Shown here: positions 17,009 to 25,427 of the stretch, one piece after another | Numbering within the stretch: position 1 is the first letter of the stretch | Layout of the letters: the number at the start of each line of letters is the position of its first letter | Assembly (NCBI RefSeq): GCF_004799755.1 | Contig: NZ_SLUB01000002.1 | Span: forward strand, 145,534-209,533 | Length of the DNA stretch: 64,000 nt | Reading direction: 5' to 3' | Origin: Bacillus timonensis | Lineage (GTDB): Bacteria; Bacillota; Bacilli; Bacillales; Bacillaceae_L | The notes under the pieces: generated by a model | What the model saw: the letters and a program-made list of their open reading frames with translations, nothing else | Told to the model about the DNA's origin: nothing | Database searches by the model: none | Translations under genes and position numbers: made by a program

Positions 17009-17152
17009 TTATGGTTTCTTCTTCTGTTCATTATATTGTTTTACTAAAAGCTGTAATGCTTCATTATACGATAATCCAGAATTAGCATTGAGACGTTTTA
17101 CTTCTTCGACGTCTGTATTTGAATATTGCTTAGTACTAAATCCTTTTACCAT
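17009..17152 (-). CDS. Small protein of 47 residues, function unknown
   Basis: Reads MVKGFSTKQYSNTDVEEVKR through SGLSYNEALQLLVKQYNEQ and ends KKKP. The AAAGGTGG SD lies 6 bases before the ATG, and it begins 14 bases after the stop of the next minus-strand gene, so the two are probably one transcript. A helical, charged peptide without cysteines or a membrane segment; the NANSGLSYNEAL segment gives it a look reminiscent of small gamma-type or regulatory spore peptides, but I do not recognise the family. It ends just before a strong shared terminator, which supports its reality. Confidence 0.65.
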   Translation of the reverse strand: MVKGFSTKQYSNTDVEEVKRLNANSGLSYNEALQLLVKQYNEQKKKP

Positions 17153-17166
17153 CTGTTCCACCTTTT

Positions 17167-17415
17167 CTAAAGCAATTCATATACTTCGTTTAATTGATTT
17201 ACACGTGTAAAATCTTTTTCGTCCATGGCATAATTGATTTCATCCGGTAGGATTTTGTTCAAAAATTCGATTTCTTCCTCATCCAAATCCCTAACCAAAG
17301 CTTCCTCAGAGCGGTATTGATTTTTTACCAACTTTGTTAATATAGCACGACTTATTTTATTTTCATCGCCATAATTTGAAATAGTTTCTACTAAATAGCC
17401 TAGTGTTTTGTCCAT
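17167..17415 (-). CDS. Small acidic protein of 82 residues, function unknown
   Basis: An acidic, fully helical protein (MDKTLGYLVETISNYGDENK; LDEEEIEFLNKILPDEINYA; NQLNEVYELL). GGTGATTAACT upstream of the ATG offers only a modest SD. It lies in a three-gene minus-strand run (17633 to 17009) between hsp20 and yppG. No cysteine, signal or nucleotide motif is present. The conserved-looking C-terminus suggests a real, vertically inherited family, but I cannot name it. Confidence 0.7.
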   Translation of the reverse strand: MDKTLGYLVETISNYGDENKISRAILTKLVKNQYRSEEALVRDLDEEEIEFLNKILPDEINYAMDEKDFTRVNQLNEVYELL

Positions 17416-17435
17416 AGTTAATCACCGTTTCGTTG

Positions 17436-17633
17436 TTAGGATTCTTCGAAAAATGAGGAAAATTCCTCATCATCAGATTCAGATTCTTTATAGTAGGGGT
17501 TTTCTTCGGTTGAGTTTTTGGGATCTAGATTCGTTTTAATCACAAGAATGGGCTCATCACTAGCTTCTGCAATAAACCGGTCATTCAGTTCTTTAAAATC
17601 AGGTAGATTTTGATTGCCTAACTTCTTCTCCAT
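17436..17633 (-). CDS. Small acidic protein of 65 residues, function unknown
   Basis: Starts MEKKLGNQNLPDFKELNDRF and ends in a strongly acidic tail with ESESDDEEF and FFEES. TAGGAGGTG lies 6-7 bases before the ATG. It is the first gene of the minus-strand run of three small genes. The acidic disordered tail is the only notable property. No assignment is possible from the sequence alone. Confidence 0.65.
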   Translation of the reverse strand: MEKKLGNQNLPDFKELNDRFIAEASDEPILVIKTNLDPKNSTEENPYYKESESDDEEFSSFFEES

Positions 17634-17681
17634 GTTTACACCTCCTAGCCATATGATGCTAATCTTCTATCGAAAGTATGT

Positions 17682-17709
17682 AAAAAAGAGCATGTTATTT
17701 TACATGCTC
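17682..17709 (-). terminator. Terminator of the hsp20 gene (minus strand)
   Basis: Read on the minus strand, GAGCATGT (17709-17702) pairs with ACATGCTC (17695-17688) and TTTTTT follows. The stem begins inside the hsp20 stop region. Confidence 0.85.
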
Positions 17710-18179
17710 TCATCAATCATAATTTTACGTCTTCTTTGTTTTGGAATACGAATTTTGAGGACACCATTTACATACGAAGCATTTAAATTATTTGTATGAA
17801 TCGGATATGGTAATGCGACAGTGCGACTTGCTTTATTATATGAATGCTTTTTAACATAATATTGTTTTTTTTCGTTGCTTTCCTCCAATTCCTCAACATG
17901 ATTGACAGTGATTGTCACATATCTTTCTGAATATTCGATGTCGATTTGTTCTTTTTTAATCCCAGGTATCTCTGCTGAAATAATAAGTTCTGTATCTGTT
18001 TCGTACATTTCCACGGGTATGGATGCAAAGGGAAACGGCCTTTCAAAGAAATCATCAATGGTATCTAATAGACGTTTAATAGGTTGTTGGCTAAAGAATT
18101 CATTCATTGATTTCATCAGTGGACCGAATGACTCATGATCATATTTTCGGATTGGTTTATCTGACTTTTCGTCTTTCAC
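17700..18179 (-). CDS. Hsp20/alpha-crystallin family small heat-shock protein
   Basis: A 159-residue holdase-type chaperone. The N-terminal arm (residues 1-50) contains MKSMNEFFSQQPIKRLLDTI; the alpha-crystallin domain runs from about 52 to 150 with ELIISAEIPGIKKEQIDIEY and ends with the signature strand ASYVNGVLKIRIPK. In B. subtilis, members of this family include both cytosolic chaperones and the coat proteins CotM and CotP, so a spore role is possible given the neighbours but not shown. The start is GTG at 18179 with GGGAGGAGA upstream. No CIRCE operator was seen in the 5' region. Confidence 0.85.
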   Translation of the reverse strand: MKDEKSDKPIRKYDHESFGPLMKSMNEFFSQQPIKRLLDTIDDFFERPFPFASIPVEMYETDTELIISAEIPGIKKEQIDIEYSERYVTITVNHVEELEESNEKKQYYVKKHSYNKASRTVALPYPIHTNNLNASYVNGVLKIRIPKQRRRKIMIDESM

Positions 18180-18254
18180 GCTTTTCTCCTCCCTAGACGC
18201 TTAATCTACTCACACTATATTCAATTCCATTGAAAATGTTTTTGTTTTAGGCAT

Positions 18255-18289
18255 GAAAAAAGAACTGAGCTTATATTGGGCTCAGTTCT
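18255..18289 (-). terminator. Terminator of the Crp/Fnr-type regulator gene
   Basis: Minus-strand reading: AGAACTGAG (18289-18281) pairs with CTCAGTTCT (18269-18261) and TTTTTTC follows. Confidence 0.85.
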
Positions 18290-18292
18290 GTC

Positions 18293-18988
18293 TTATGAGA
18301 ATAATTCATTCTCTAAGGTTTCTGGATCAACAATGATATTCCCTTTTTCATCAATTTCGACAATCTCTTTCTTCTTTAATTTTGTTAAGGTTCTGCTGAC
18401 GGTTTCACGTGTGGTTCCAATCATATTTGCTAAATCTTTATTGGTGAATTGTGTGGTCATCATGATCCTGCCATCTGAGAGCCCTTTTCCATCTGTATTA
18501 CAAAGGCGAATGATTAATTTAATAATTTGTTCATATGTATTATTTAAAATTTGTGCCTCCAAACGATTTTGGAGGTCTACAATTTTCTCACCCATAACCC
18601 GGAAAAGCTTGATACTAACCTGTGGATGCTGTAGAAGAACATTCTCAAAATGAGAAATGGAAATAACCACTGCTTGTGTATCCTCCATTACCAGAGCATA
18701 AGCTGGATAATTTCCTTTTCGGAAAAAACCAACATGGGGGAACATATCTCCATCTTTTTGGACTGTTACAATTTGTTCCTTCCCATTTATATCATTTTTA
18801 TATATTTTGACTTTTCCTTTATAGATAAAATAAACATTCTCTAAAGGATCATCCTGCATAAAAACATGTGTACCTTTTTTATATTGACGATATTGAGCAA
18901 TGTTCACCATCTCATTTAATTCATTGCTCGTTAATTCTTTGAAAAGTGGTACCGTTCGTAAAACCTCCGTTATTTCAATCCGATTCAT
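18293..18988 (-). CDS. Crp/Fnr-family transcription regulator
   Basis: A 231-residue regulator with an N-terminal cyclic-nucleotide-binding-like beta-roll (about 5-120; KGTHVFMQDDPLENVYFIYKG) and a C-terminal helix-turn-helix with recognition helix TTRETVSRTLTKLKKK. It has no cysteine cluster at either end like those that bind 4Fe-4S in Fnr of E. coli or B. subtilis, and no clear cAMP-contact Arg/Ser pair, so the signal is unknown; it looks closer to ArcR/YeiL-type relatives. The second ATG (18988) is better spaced from GGAG than the ATG at 18994. A TGTGA-N6-TCACA-like palindrome at 43620-43635 before the ba3 oxidase is one possible target in the window. Confidence 0.85.
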   Translation of the reverse strand: MNRIEITEVLRTVPLFKELTSNELNEMVNIAQYRQYKKGTHVFMQDDPLENVYFIYKGKVKIYKNDINGKEQIVTVQKDGDMFPHVGFFRKGNYPAYALVMEDTQAVVISISHFENVLLQHPQVSIKLFRVMGEKIVDLQNRLEAQILNNTYEQIIKLIIRLCNTDGKGLSDGRIMMTTQFTNKDLANMIGTTRETVSRTLTKLKKKEIVEIDEKGNIIVDPETLENELFS

Positions 18989-19243
18989 TTGCATTCACTC
19001 CATGTTTTCACTATTACGTTAAGTGTACCAAACTACTAGATTACAGGTAAAGTATTACCAGATTTCAGACGAGAGAATTTACCAGGCTAAAAGGTCGTTG
19101 TATTAAAGTATGAAAGAAAAACTAGTACTTATCACTTAAATACAAAAGAAATTTACTTCATATGTAATATTTTCTCGTTTTTATTTATAGATTTAATGTA
19201 GAAATCAAAATGGTTTCAAAAAATAGTATAGGGGGTCAATTGT

Positions 19244-20929
19244 TTGAAAAGGAAGCTTTCAGTTGGATTGGTCTTATTGCTTTCTATCTTTTTAGCTTTA
19301 TCTGGTTGTTTTAGTGGTGAATCGACAACAGATGAACCAGAAAAGCCTACTACTCCTAGTGAGGAAGGAAAAGAAAATGATCAAGAAGCATCTGGACCAA
19401 AGATTCTTCGCCTAAATAATAATGAAGAGCCTGGTTCCTTACATCCTGGCACAGCACAAGGAACACATGATTCTTGGATTCTTGAGCATGCTTTTGAAGG
19501 TTTAACAAAAAAGACGCCTGAAGGAGAAATTGTAGCTGGAATGGCAGAATCATGGGAGCCAAGTGAAGATGGACTCACATGGACTTTCAAGCTTCGTAGT
19601 GATGCAAAATGGTCGAATGGTGACCCTGTTACAGCACATGATTTCGAATATGCTTGGAAATACGCACTAAACCCAGAAACTGCATCTACATATGCATATC
19701 AACTCTATTATTTAGAGGGTGGAGAAGCGTACAACTCTGCAGAAGATGGTGCGGATTTAGCTGCACTTGAAGCAGCGGTAGGTGTAAAAGCAGTAGATGA
19801 TACAACATTAGAAGTGAAGCTAGCGCAACCAACTCCTTATTTCTTAGATTTAACATCATTCTATACGTATTATCCAATTAATAAGTCTGTTCAGGAAGCA
19901 AATCCAGAATGGTATCAGGAAGCAGACACGTATGTATCAAATGGTGCTTTCAAATTGACTGAGTGGAAGCATAAAGAAAGCATGAAACTCGCAAAGAACG
20001 AAAACTATTATGATAAAGACAAAATCAATTTAGATGAAGTTCATTTTGTCATTATTGATGATGAGAATACAGCATGGCAAATGTACCAATCGGATGAATT
20101 GGATTTAGTATATCCATTACCACAGGATGTCATTGGTCAATTAAAGGATCAGAACAACCCTGAGTTTGAAATTGGAACGGATCTTGCCGTGTATTACTAT
20201 AATCTAAACACAGAGAAGAAGCCATTTACTAATGTAAAGATTCGAAAGGCATTATCAATGGCGATTGACCGTGAAACGATTGTGGAGCATGTGGCTCAAG
20301 GTGGTCAAAAAGCGGCATATTCGATTGTACCGCCAGGAATCCCTGATGTTTCAGGTGATTACCAAGAAAATACAGGAAAACTATTCGAAGCAAATATTGA
20401 AGAAGCGAAAAAGCTTATGGAAGAGGGACTAGCCGAAGAAGGTCTTGATAAGTTTCCTGCTGTAACACTGACTTACAACACGTCAGAAGGACATAAGATG
20501 ATAGCTGAGGCTGTTCAGGAAATGTGGCGTAAAAATCTTGGTGTTGACATTACATTAGAAAACGTTGAATTCCAAGTTAAGCTCGATCGGGAAAAAGCAG
20601 GAGATTATGAAATTTCCAGAGCGGGTTGGGTTGGTGACTATGTAGATCCTATGACATTCATGGATCTATGGGTGACAGATGGACCTTATAATGATGCAAA
20701 CTGGAGCAACGCGGAATACGATAAGTTAGTTAACTTAGCGAAAACAACAATGAATCAAGAAGAACGAATGAAAGCCATGCATGATGCAGAAAAAATCTTA
20801 ATGGATGAAATGCCGGTTGTCCCAGTTTATTTCTATACAAAACCATTTACCGTAAAACCACATGTAACAGGCATCTTCACACCAATCAATAGTTATCCAC
20901 AGTTCATTTATGCAGATATCAAAAACTAG
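19244..20929 (+). CDS. oppA: OppA, oligopeptide-binding lipoprotein
   Basis: The extracellular binding subunit of the peptide importer encoded with the next four genes. A lipoprotein signal is clear: basic start MKRKLSVG, a hydrophobic stretch and lipobox LALSGC, so Cys22 would be lipidated, followed by a Ser/Thr/Glu-rich linker. The rest is a family 5 solute-binding domain (SLHPGTAQGTHDSWILEHAF; VKIRKALSMAIDRETIV). 561 residues is normal. The start is TTG with GGGGG 8 bases upstream. A stem-loop between oppA and oppB would let the binding protein be made in excess, as is usual. The 250-base 5' region shows no promoter I can fix. Confidence 0.92.
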   Translation: MKRKLSVGLVLLLSIFLALSGCFSGESTTDEPEKPTTPSEEGKENDQEASGPKILRLNNNEEPGSLHPGTAQGTHDSWILEHAFEGLTKKTPEGEIVAGMAESWEPSEDGLTWTFKLRSDAKWSNGDPVTAHDFEYAWKYALNPETASTYAYQLYYLEGGEAYNSAEDGADLAALEAAVGVKAVDDTTLEVKLAQPTPYFLDLTSFYTYYPINKSVQEANPEWYQEADTYVSNGAFKLTEWKHKESMKLAKNENYYDKDKINLDEVHFVIIDDENTAWQMYQSDELDLVYPLPQDVIGQLKDQNNPEFEIGTDLAVYYYNLNTEKKPFTNVKIRKALSMAIDRETIVEHVAQGGQKAAYSIVPPGIPDVSGDYQENTGKLFEANIEEAKKLMEEGLAEEGLDKFPAVTLTYNTSEGHKMIAEAVQEMWRKNLGVDITLENVEFQVKLDREKAGDYEISRAGWVGDYVDPMTFMDLWVTDGPYNDANWSNAEYDKLVNLAKTTMNQEERMKAMHDAEKILMDEMPVVPVYFYTKPFTVKPHVTGIFTPINSYPQFIYADIKN

Positions 20930-20937
20930 GTATCAAG

Positions 20938-20977
20938 AAAATCGAGGTATGCTGGAATCCAGCATACCCGATTTTTA
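20938..20977 (+). terminator. Stem-loop between oppA and oppB (partial terminator)
   Basis: AAAATCG-A-GGTATGCTGG pairs with CCAGCATACC-CGATTTT around a short loop, then TTTTTAC. Its position inside an operon suggests partial termination or 3'-end protection of oppA mRNA. Confidence 0.8.
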
Positions 20978-21040
20978 CTTGCATATGATGTGCTGACGAC
21001 TACCTTTGCCATCGGACATGGCTGTTTGTAGTTGACGATC
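20977..21040. repeat. Dispersed repeat, copy A (related to 37407-37470)
   Basis: Aligned without gaps to 37407-37470 this stretch matches 52 of 64 bases. GCCAT/ATGGC (21008-21012, 21018-21022) and CGACTAC/GTAGTTG (20997-21003, 21028-21034) can pair. The inner stem differs from the other copy by a compensated base pair. Confidence 0.65.
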
Positions 21041-21060
21041 CATTAAATAAGGGGGATAAC

Positions 21061-21990
21061 ATGCTTAAATATATTGGTAAACGGATAGTTCTTGCAGTTG
21101 TAACCCTTTGGGTGATTATCACACTAACATTCATCTTAATGCATAGTATTCCAGGAAACCCATTTGCCCAAGAAGGTACAATGCCAGAGGCGGTCTATAA
21201 TAATCTTCAAAGCTATTATAATTTGGACAAACCTTTACTTGTACAATATGGTCTTTATTTACTTTCTATTTTACAGTTTGATTTTGGGCCTTCATACAAA
21301 TCCTCAACACTAACAGTGAATGACTTGATCGTTCATGGCTTCCCTGTTTCCTTGCATTTAGGAACACAAGCCTTATTGATTGCAATTCCACTAGGATTGC
21401 TTTTTGGAATTATTGCGGCACTCTATCGTAATAGGTGGCCTGATTACTCCTCTATGATTCTAGCAATTATAGGGATTTCCGTACCAAATTTTATTCTGGC
21501 AACCTTTCTCATTAATTACTTAGCCGTTGAATTACGTTGGTTCCCAGTTGCAACCTGGAAATCTTGGTCACATACTGTACTGCCGACTCTGTCACTAGCG
21601 ATGATGCCAATGGCCTTCATTGCGAGGTTAATGAGGTCAAGCATGCTAGAGGTGATGGGCCAGGACTATATTTTAACTGCAAAAGCGAAGGGACTAAAAA
21701 AAGGTGCCATTATTTTGAAGCATGCGATTCGAAATGCAATCTTGCCTGTTGTAACGATTGTTGGAATCCTAATAGCCAATATTGTAACAGGAAGCTTTAT
21801 AATTGAAAAAATCTTTGGTATCCCAGGTATGGGAGAAATGTTTGTGACAAGTATTTTTAATCGAGATTATCCAGTCATTCTCGGTTCGACGATTTTTTAT
21901 TCTGCTATCCTCATTCTTTTTATTCTCATTGTTGACATCGCCTATACGTGGATTGATCCAAGAATTAAAGTAACGGGGGAGAGTAAATGA
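21061..21990 (+). CDS. oppB: OppB, oligopeptide ABC transporter permease
   Basis: One of the two membrane subunits of the Opp importer. The 309-residue protein has an N-terminal membrane segment (VLAVVTLWVIITLTFILMH) and further hydrophobic helices consistent with six in all; the cytoplasmic EAA loop that docks on the ATPases is GQDYILTAKAKGL near residue 200. AAGGGGGAT precedes the ATG. It overlaps oppC by 4 bases (ATGA), so the two permeases are translationally coupled. Sequence resembles OppB of B. subtilis rather than the App or Dpp paralogues. Confidence 0.92.
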   Translation: MLKYIGKRIVLAVVTLWVIITLTFILMHSIPGNPFAQEGTMPEAVYNNLQSYYNLDKPLLVQYGLYLLSILQFDFGPSYKSSTLTVNDLIVHGFPVSLHLGTQALLIAIPLGLLFGIIAALYRNRWPDYSSMILAIIGISVPNFILATFLINYLAVELRWFPVATWKSWSHTVLPTLSLAMMPMAFIARLMRSSMLEVMGQDYILTAKAKGLKKGAIILKHAIRNAILPVVTIVGILIANIVTGSFIIEKIFGIPGMGEMFVTSIFNRDYPVILGSTIFYSAILILFILIVDIAYTWIDPRIKVTGESK

Positions 21991-22916
21991 AAAATCAACC
22001 AAATCTTACAGAAGACATGTTTGCACCAGTTGAGCAGAAACATGCGGATGCAGAAAAAATTGCTAGACCTAGCATTTCCTATTGGAGGGATGTATGGAAT
22101 CGTCTAAAGGAAAATAAATTAGCGATGCTTGGGCTCATCATCATTATCATTATTGGAATCTTGGCGATTATCGGACCTCATTTAAACGGATACACGTATT
22201 ATGAGCAGGATTTTACAAAGAAGAATCTCCGTCCGAATGCAGAGCATTGGTTTGGAACGGATGCTTCTGGTAGAGATTTGTTTACACGTGCATGGTATGG
22301 TGCTAGGATTTCGTTATTTATTGGGCTAATGGCAGCTCTCATTGATTTTGTAGCAGGGATAATTTACGGAGGTATTTCCGGTATACGTGGAGGCAGAACC
22401 GATAATATCATGATGAGAATTGCGGAAGTGCTCTATGCCATTCCATACTTATTAATGGTTATTTTAGTGATGATCGTACTTGAAAGAGGTATATGGGCGA
22501 TAATTATAGCAATGTCAATAACCGGTTGGATACCGATGGCGAGACTAGTACGCGGACAGGTACTTCAGCTCAAGGAATATGAATATGTTCAAGCTGCAAA
22601 TGCAATGGGTGCAAAAACCTCGTGGATATTACGTAGGCATATGATACCAAACACGATGGGACCGATTTTAGTTAACGTGACATTAACCGTTCCAACTGCG
22701 ATTTTTGCAGAAGCGACACTTAGCTTTTTAGGTCTTGGGATTCCGGCTCCACAAGCAAGTTGGGGAACAATGGCAAATGATGCATTAGGAAGTATATTAA
22801 TTGGGAATTTCTATCAATTATTTTTCCCAGCGTTTCTCATCTCGCTGACAATGTTTGCTTTTAATGTGTTTGGCGATGGATTAAGAGATGCACTCGATCC
22901 AAAATTGCGGAAATAG
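21987..22916 (+). CDS. oppC: OppC, oligopeptide ABC transporter permease
   Basis: Second membrane subunit, 309 residues. The start MKNQPNLTEDMFAPVEQ, the cytoplasmic N-terminal segment WRDVWNRLKENKLAMLGL before the first helix, and the end GDGLRDALDPKLRK closely follow B. subtilis OppC. The EAA motif is EYVQAANAMGAKTSWILRRH. It starts within the oppB stop (4-base overlap) and is followed by oppD after 17 bases. A periplasmic-side loop (HWFGTDASGRDLFTR) is the conserved segment of this family. Confidence 0.93.
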   Translation: MKNQPNLTEDMFAPVEQKHADAEKIARPSISYWRDVWNRLKENKLAMLGLIIIIIIGILAIIGPHLNGYTYYEQDFTKKNLRPNAEHWFGTDASGRDLFTRAWYGARISLFIGLMAALIDFVAGIIYGGISGIRGGRTDNIMMRIAEVLYAIPYLLMVILVMIVLERGIWAIIIAMSITGWIPMARLVRGQVLQLKEYEYVQAANAMGAKTSWILRRHMIPNTMGPILVNVTLTVPTAIFAEATLSFLGLGIPAPQASWGTMANDALGSILIGNFYQLFFPAFLISLTMFAFNVFGDGLRDALDPKLRK

Positions 22917-22933
22917 ATAGGGGGGAAAAGTAG

Positions 22934-23932
22934 ATGGAAAATATATTAGAAATCAATGATTTGAATGTTTCATTTGATACAAGTGCGGGGAAGGTTAAAG
23001 CGGTTAGAGGGGTTTCCTTTTCAGTGGAAAAGGGGGAAGCAATCGCCATTGTTGGGGAATCAGGCTGTGGGAAAAGTGTGACAGCCAAAGCCATCATGCG
23101 ACTTCTTCCATCTCCACAAGCAAAAATTGAAAAAGGCTCGATCCTGTTAAATGGAGAAAATATTGTTCTCAAATCAGAAAAAGCGATGGGAAAAATAAGA
23201 GGAAATGAGGTAGGGATGATTTTTCAGGATCCGATGACATCGTTGAACCCTACTACAAAAATTGGAATTCAAATTGCGGAAGGCATTATCCGGCATAGAA
23301 GGATTTCCAAAAAGGAAGCACTTGAGCATGCTATTAAAATGCTTGAATTGGTAGGGATTTCACAGCCTGAAAAGCGCATCCATCAATATCCGCATGAATT
23401 TTCTGGTGGAATGAGGCAGCGAGTTATGATTGCAATTGCCCTCGCCTGCAGGCCGAGACTTTTAATAGCAGATGAACCAACTACTGCATTGGATGTAACC
23501 ATTCAGGCTCAAATATTGCAACTAATGAAGGAACTTCAGCAAAAAACAGATACTTCCATCATTTTAATTACCCATGACCTAGGTGTTGTAGCAGAAATGT
23601 GTAGTAAGGTTGTTGTGATGTATGCAGGTGAGATCGTGGAAACAGGTAGTGTTGAAGAAATCTTCTCTAAACCGACTCATCCGTATACAAAGGGATTGTT
23701 AAAATCTATCCCACGTCTAGATATGGATAAACATGAAAAACTCTCAACCATTACTGGTACCCCTCCAGATTTACTTGACCCGCCAAAGGGATGCTCATTT
23801 TATCCAAGATGTGAAATGGCAATGAAAATTTGTGCAGAACATAAACCGGAATTTGAGGCAGTTAGCCCAACCCAATACAGCTCATGTTGGTTAAAGCATC
23901 CGATGGCTAAAAATCGTAAGCAATTTGTCTAA
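22934..23932 (+). CDS. oppD: OppD, oligopeptide ABC transporter ATPase
   Basis: One of two ATPases powering uptake. Landmarks in order: Walker A GESGCGKS (about residues 41-48), Q-loop [13 protein letters not shown], signature FSGGMRQR, Walker [13 protein letters not shown], switch His in ITHDLG, and the C-terminal oligopeptide/dipeptide extension with cysteines ([15 protein letters not shown]) typical of OppD/OppF, which in related importers can hold an iron-sulfur cluster. GGGGGGAAAAG precedes the ATG. 332 residues. OppF follows after 15 bases. Confidence 0.94.
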   Translation: MENILEINDLNVSFDTSAGKVKAVRGVSFSVEKGEAIAIVGESGCGKSVTAKAIMRLLPSPQAKIEKGSILLNGENIVLKSEKAMGKIRGNEVGMIFQDPMTSLNPTTKIGIQIAEGIIRHRRISKKEALEHAIKMLELVGISQPEKRIHQYPHEFSGGMRQRVMIAIALACRPRLLIADEPTTALDVTIQAQILQLMKELQQKTDTSIILITHDLGVVAEMCSKVVVMYAGEIVETGSVEEIFSKPTHPYTKGLLKSIPRLDMDKHEKLSTITGTPPDLLDPPKGCSFYPRCEMAMKICAEHKPEFEAVSPTQYSSCWLKHPMAKNRKQFV

Positions 23933-23947
23933 GGAGGAGGTTAAAAA

Positions 23948-24907
23948 GTGGCTGTAAAAACTCAAAAGTTAATCGAAGTGAAAAATGTGAAGAAATACTT
24001 TCCCATCCAAAAGAAGCCACTAAAGGCGGTTGATGATTTAAATTTAATTATTAACAAAGGGGAAACCGTTGGATTGGTAGGTGAAAGTGGCTGTGGAAAA
24101 TCAACTGCAGGAAAAACAATCATTCGCTTACTTGAGCCTACAGCCGGTGAGGTCCTTTTTGAAGGGGAAAATATTTATGAGTTTAATCAAAGGCAAATGA
24201 AGGAACTACGCAAGGATATGCAAATTATTTTCCAAGATCCATATGCTTCATTAAATCCAAGGATGAAAATTGAAGATATTATTGGAGAGCCACTTGATAT
24301 TCACCATCTCGCAAAAGGTAAAAAAAGAAAAGAACGGGTCCATGAACTTTTAGAATTAGTTGGCCTTCGCCCAGAGCATGCCAATCGATTCCCGCACGAA
24401 TTTAGCGGGGGACAAAGGCAACGCATAGGGATTGCGAGAGCATTGGCGGTTCACCCAAAATTTATAGTTTGTGATGAACCAATCTCAGCTTTAGATGTGT
24501 CGATTCAGGCTCAAATTGTTAATCTGTTAAAGAGTTTACAGGAAAAAATGGATTTAACCTATTTATTTATTGCCCATGATTTATCAATGGTTAAATATAT
24601 ATCAGATCGAATCCTTGTGATGTATTTAGGTAACATGGTCGAACTCTCAGATAGCGGGTCTCTGTATGATGAACCACTGCACCCGTACACAAAAGCTCTA
24701 TTGTCCGCGGTTCCAATCCCAGACCCAACCGTGAAACGAGAGCGAATTGTACTTGAAGGGGAGGTACCTACTCCGTTATCTCCACCATCAGGTTGTGTGT
24801 TTCGAACAAGATGTAAATATGCAATGGAACGATGTGCAATTGAAATTCCAAAGTGGAAGGAAGTAAAGCCGTCTCACTTCACAGCGTGCCATCTATATGA
24901 TGTATAA
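23948..24907 (+). CDS. oppF: OppF, oligopeptide ABC transporter ATPase
   Basis: Partner ATPase of OppD, 319 residues, starting with GTG after GGAGGAGG. It has Walker [10 protein letters not shown], the Q-loop IIFQDPYASLNPR, signature FSGGQRQR, Walker B FIVCDEPISALD, switch His in IAHDLS, and the C-terminal extension with GCVFRTRCKYAMERC. It is the last gene of oppABCDF. Beyond peptide nutrition, Opp systems of Bacillaceae import signalling peptides (Phr, PapR types), so this operon can influence sporulation and competence; that is family knowledge and not visible here. Confidence 0.94.
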   Translation: MAVKTQKLIEVKNVKKYFPIQKKPLKAVDDLNLIINKGETVGLVGESGCGKSTAGKTIIRLLEPTAGEVLFEGENIYEFNQRQMKELRKDMQIIFQDPYASLNPRMKIEDIIGEPLDIHHLAKGKKRKERVHELLELVGLRPEHANRFPHEFSGGQRQRIGIARALAVHPKFIVCDEPISALDVSIQAQIVNLLKSLQEKMDLTYLFIAHDLSMVKYISDRILVMYLGNMVELSDSGSLYDEPLHPYTKALLSAVPIPDPTVKRERIVLEGEVPTPLSPPSGCVFRTRCKYAMERCAIEIPKWKEVKPSHFTACHLYDV

Positions 24908-24916
24908 TACGGCAGT

Positions 24917-24946
24917 TTTACAAATATAGGCAGAAAGTGGTATAAT
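24917..24946 (+). promoter_or_regulatory. Candidate promoter for ydjO
   Basis: TTTACA (24917-24922), 18 bases and a perfect TATAAT (24941-24946). It starts just after the oppF stop, and the start site near 24953 would put the long hairpin at 24978-25050 in the ydjO leader. Confidence 0.6.
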
Positions 24947-24977
24947 ATTTAATTAATAGAGATAAATTAATAATAAT

Positions 24978-25057
24978 ACTTATTATAAGGAGTTTCTCAG
25001 GGAAACCTAGCGCTTTATTTGCGCTCTTAGAACTACTTTTTATAATAAGTTTTTTTA
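24978..25057 (+). terminator. Long leader hairpin with U tract upstream of ydjO (terminator/attenuator)
   Basis: ACTTATTATAA (24978-24988) pairs with TTATAATAAGT (25040-25050); the stem continues with AGGAGT/ACTACT-type pairs and AGCGC/GCGCT around TTTATTT, and seven Ts follow. It may end opp readthrough or, lying downstream of the promoter at 24917-24946, attenuate ydjO. Confidence 0.7.
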
Positions 25058-25117
25058 TTATAGCTGTAATGGTTTTTGTAACGTTTCGTGCCGACCAAAA
25101 CAAAGGAGATGATTTGA

Positions 25118-25324
25118 ATGGCTTTTGGAAGAAGACCAGTCGAAGAAATTGTTACTGAAGAAACGAAGGTGTGGGAATGCACATCTGAGGAATGTAATGG
25201 ATGGGTACGAGATAATTTTAAGAGTACTACAGAACCAAACTGCCCATTGTGTGGATCAGAAATGGAGACAAATACAAGATTATTACAGGTTGTGAATAAC
25301 CATAATAAAAGCTCTTTAGCATAA
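25118..25324 (+). CDS. ydjO: YdjO family cold-inducible protein
   Basis: A 68-residue protein of the YdjO family, known in B. subtilis as cold-inducible. Two CxxxxC/CxxC pairs, WECTSEECNGWVRDNF and NCPLCGSEMETN, form a probable zinc-binding fold. AAAGGAGATGATTTG precedes the ATG. The next gene downstream is a cold-shock protein gene, in keeping with a shared cold response. The unusual long hairpin with a T tract in the 5' region suggests control at the level of transcript elongation. Molecular function is unknown. Confidence 0.88.
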   Translation: MAFGRRPVEEIVTEETKVWECTSEECNGWVRDNFKSTTEPNCPLCGSEMETNTRLLQVVNNHNKSSLA

Positions 25325-25427
25325 GACAACACGTTGTTTTCCTCCACAAAATTTTTTTTGAAAAATAGAATCAACTTTTTGGTTATAAAAAGTTTTTTCT
25401 ATGGACATAATAATTCATGCAATACCT

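Noticed and set aside
17652..17681. Sigma-G-like sequence ACATA-N18-CATCATA (minus strand) before the 65-residue gene
   Set aside because: A near-perfect consensus, but the start would lie within AGGAGG of that gene, leaving no functional leader.
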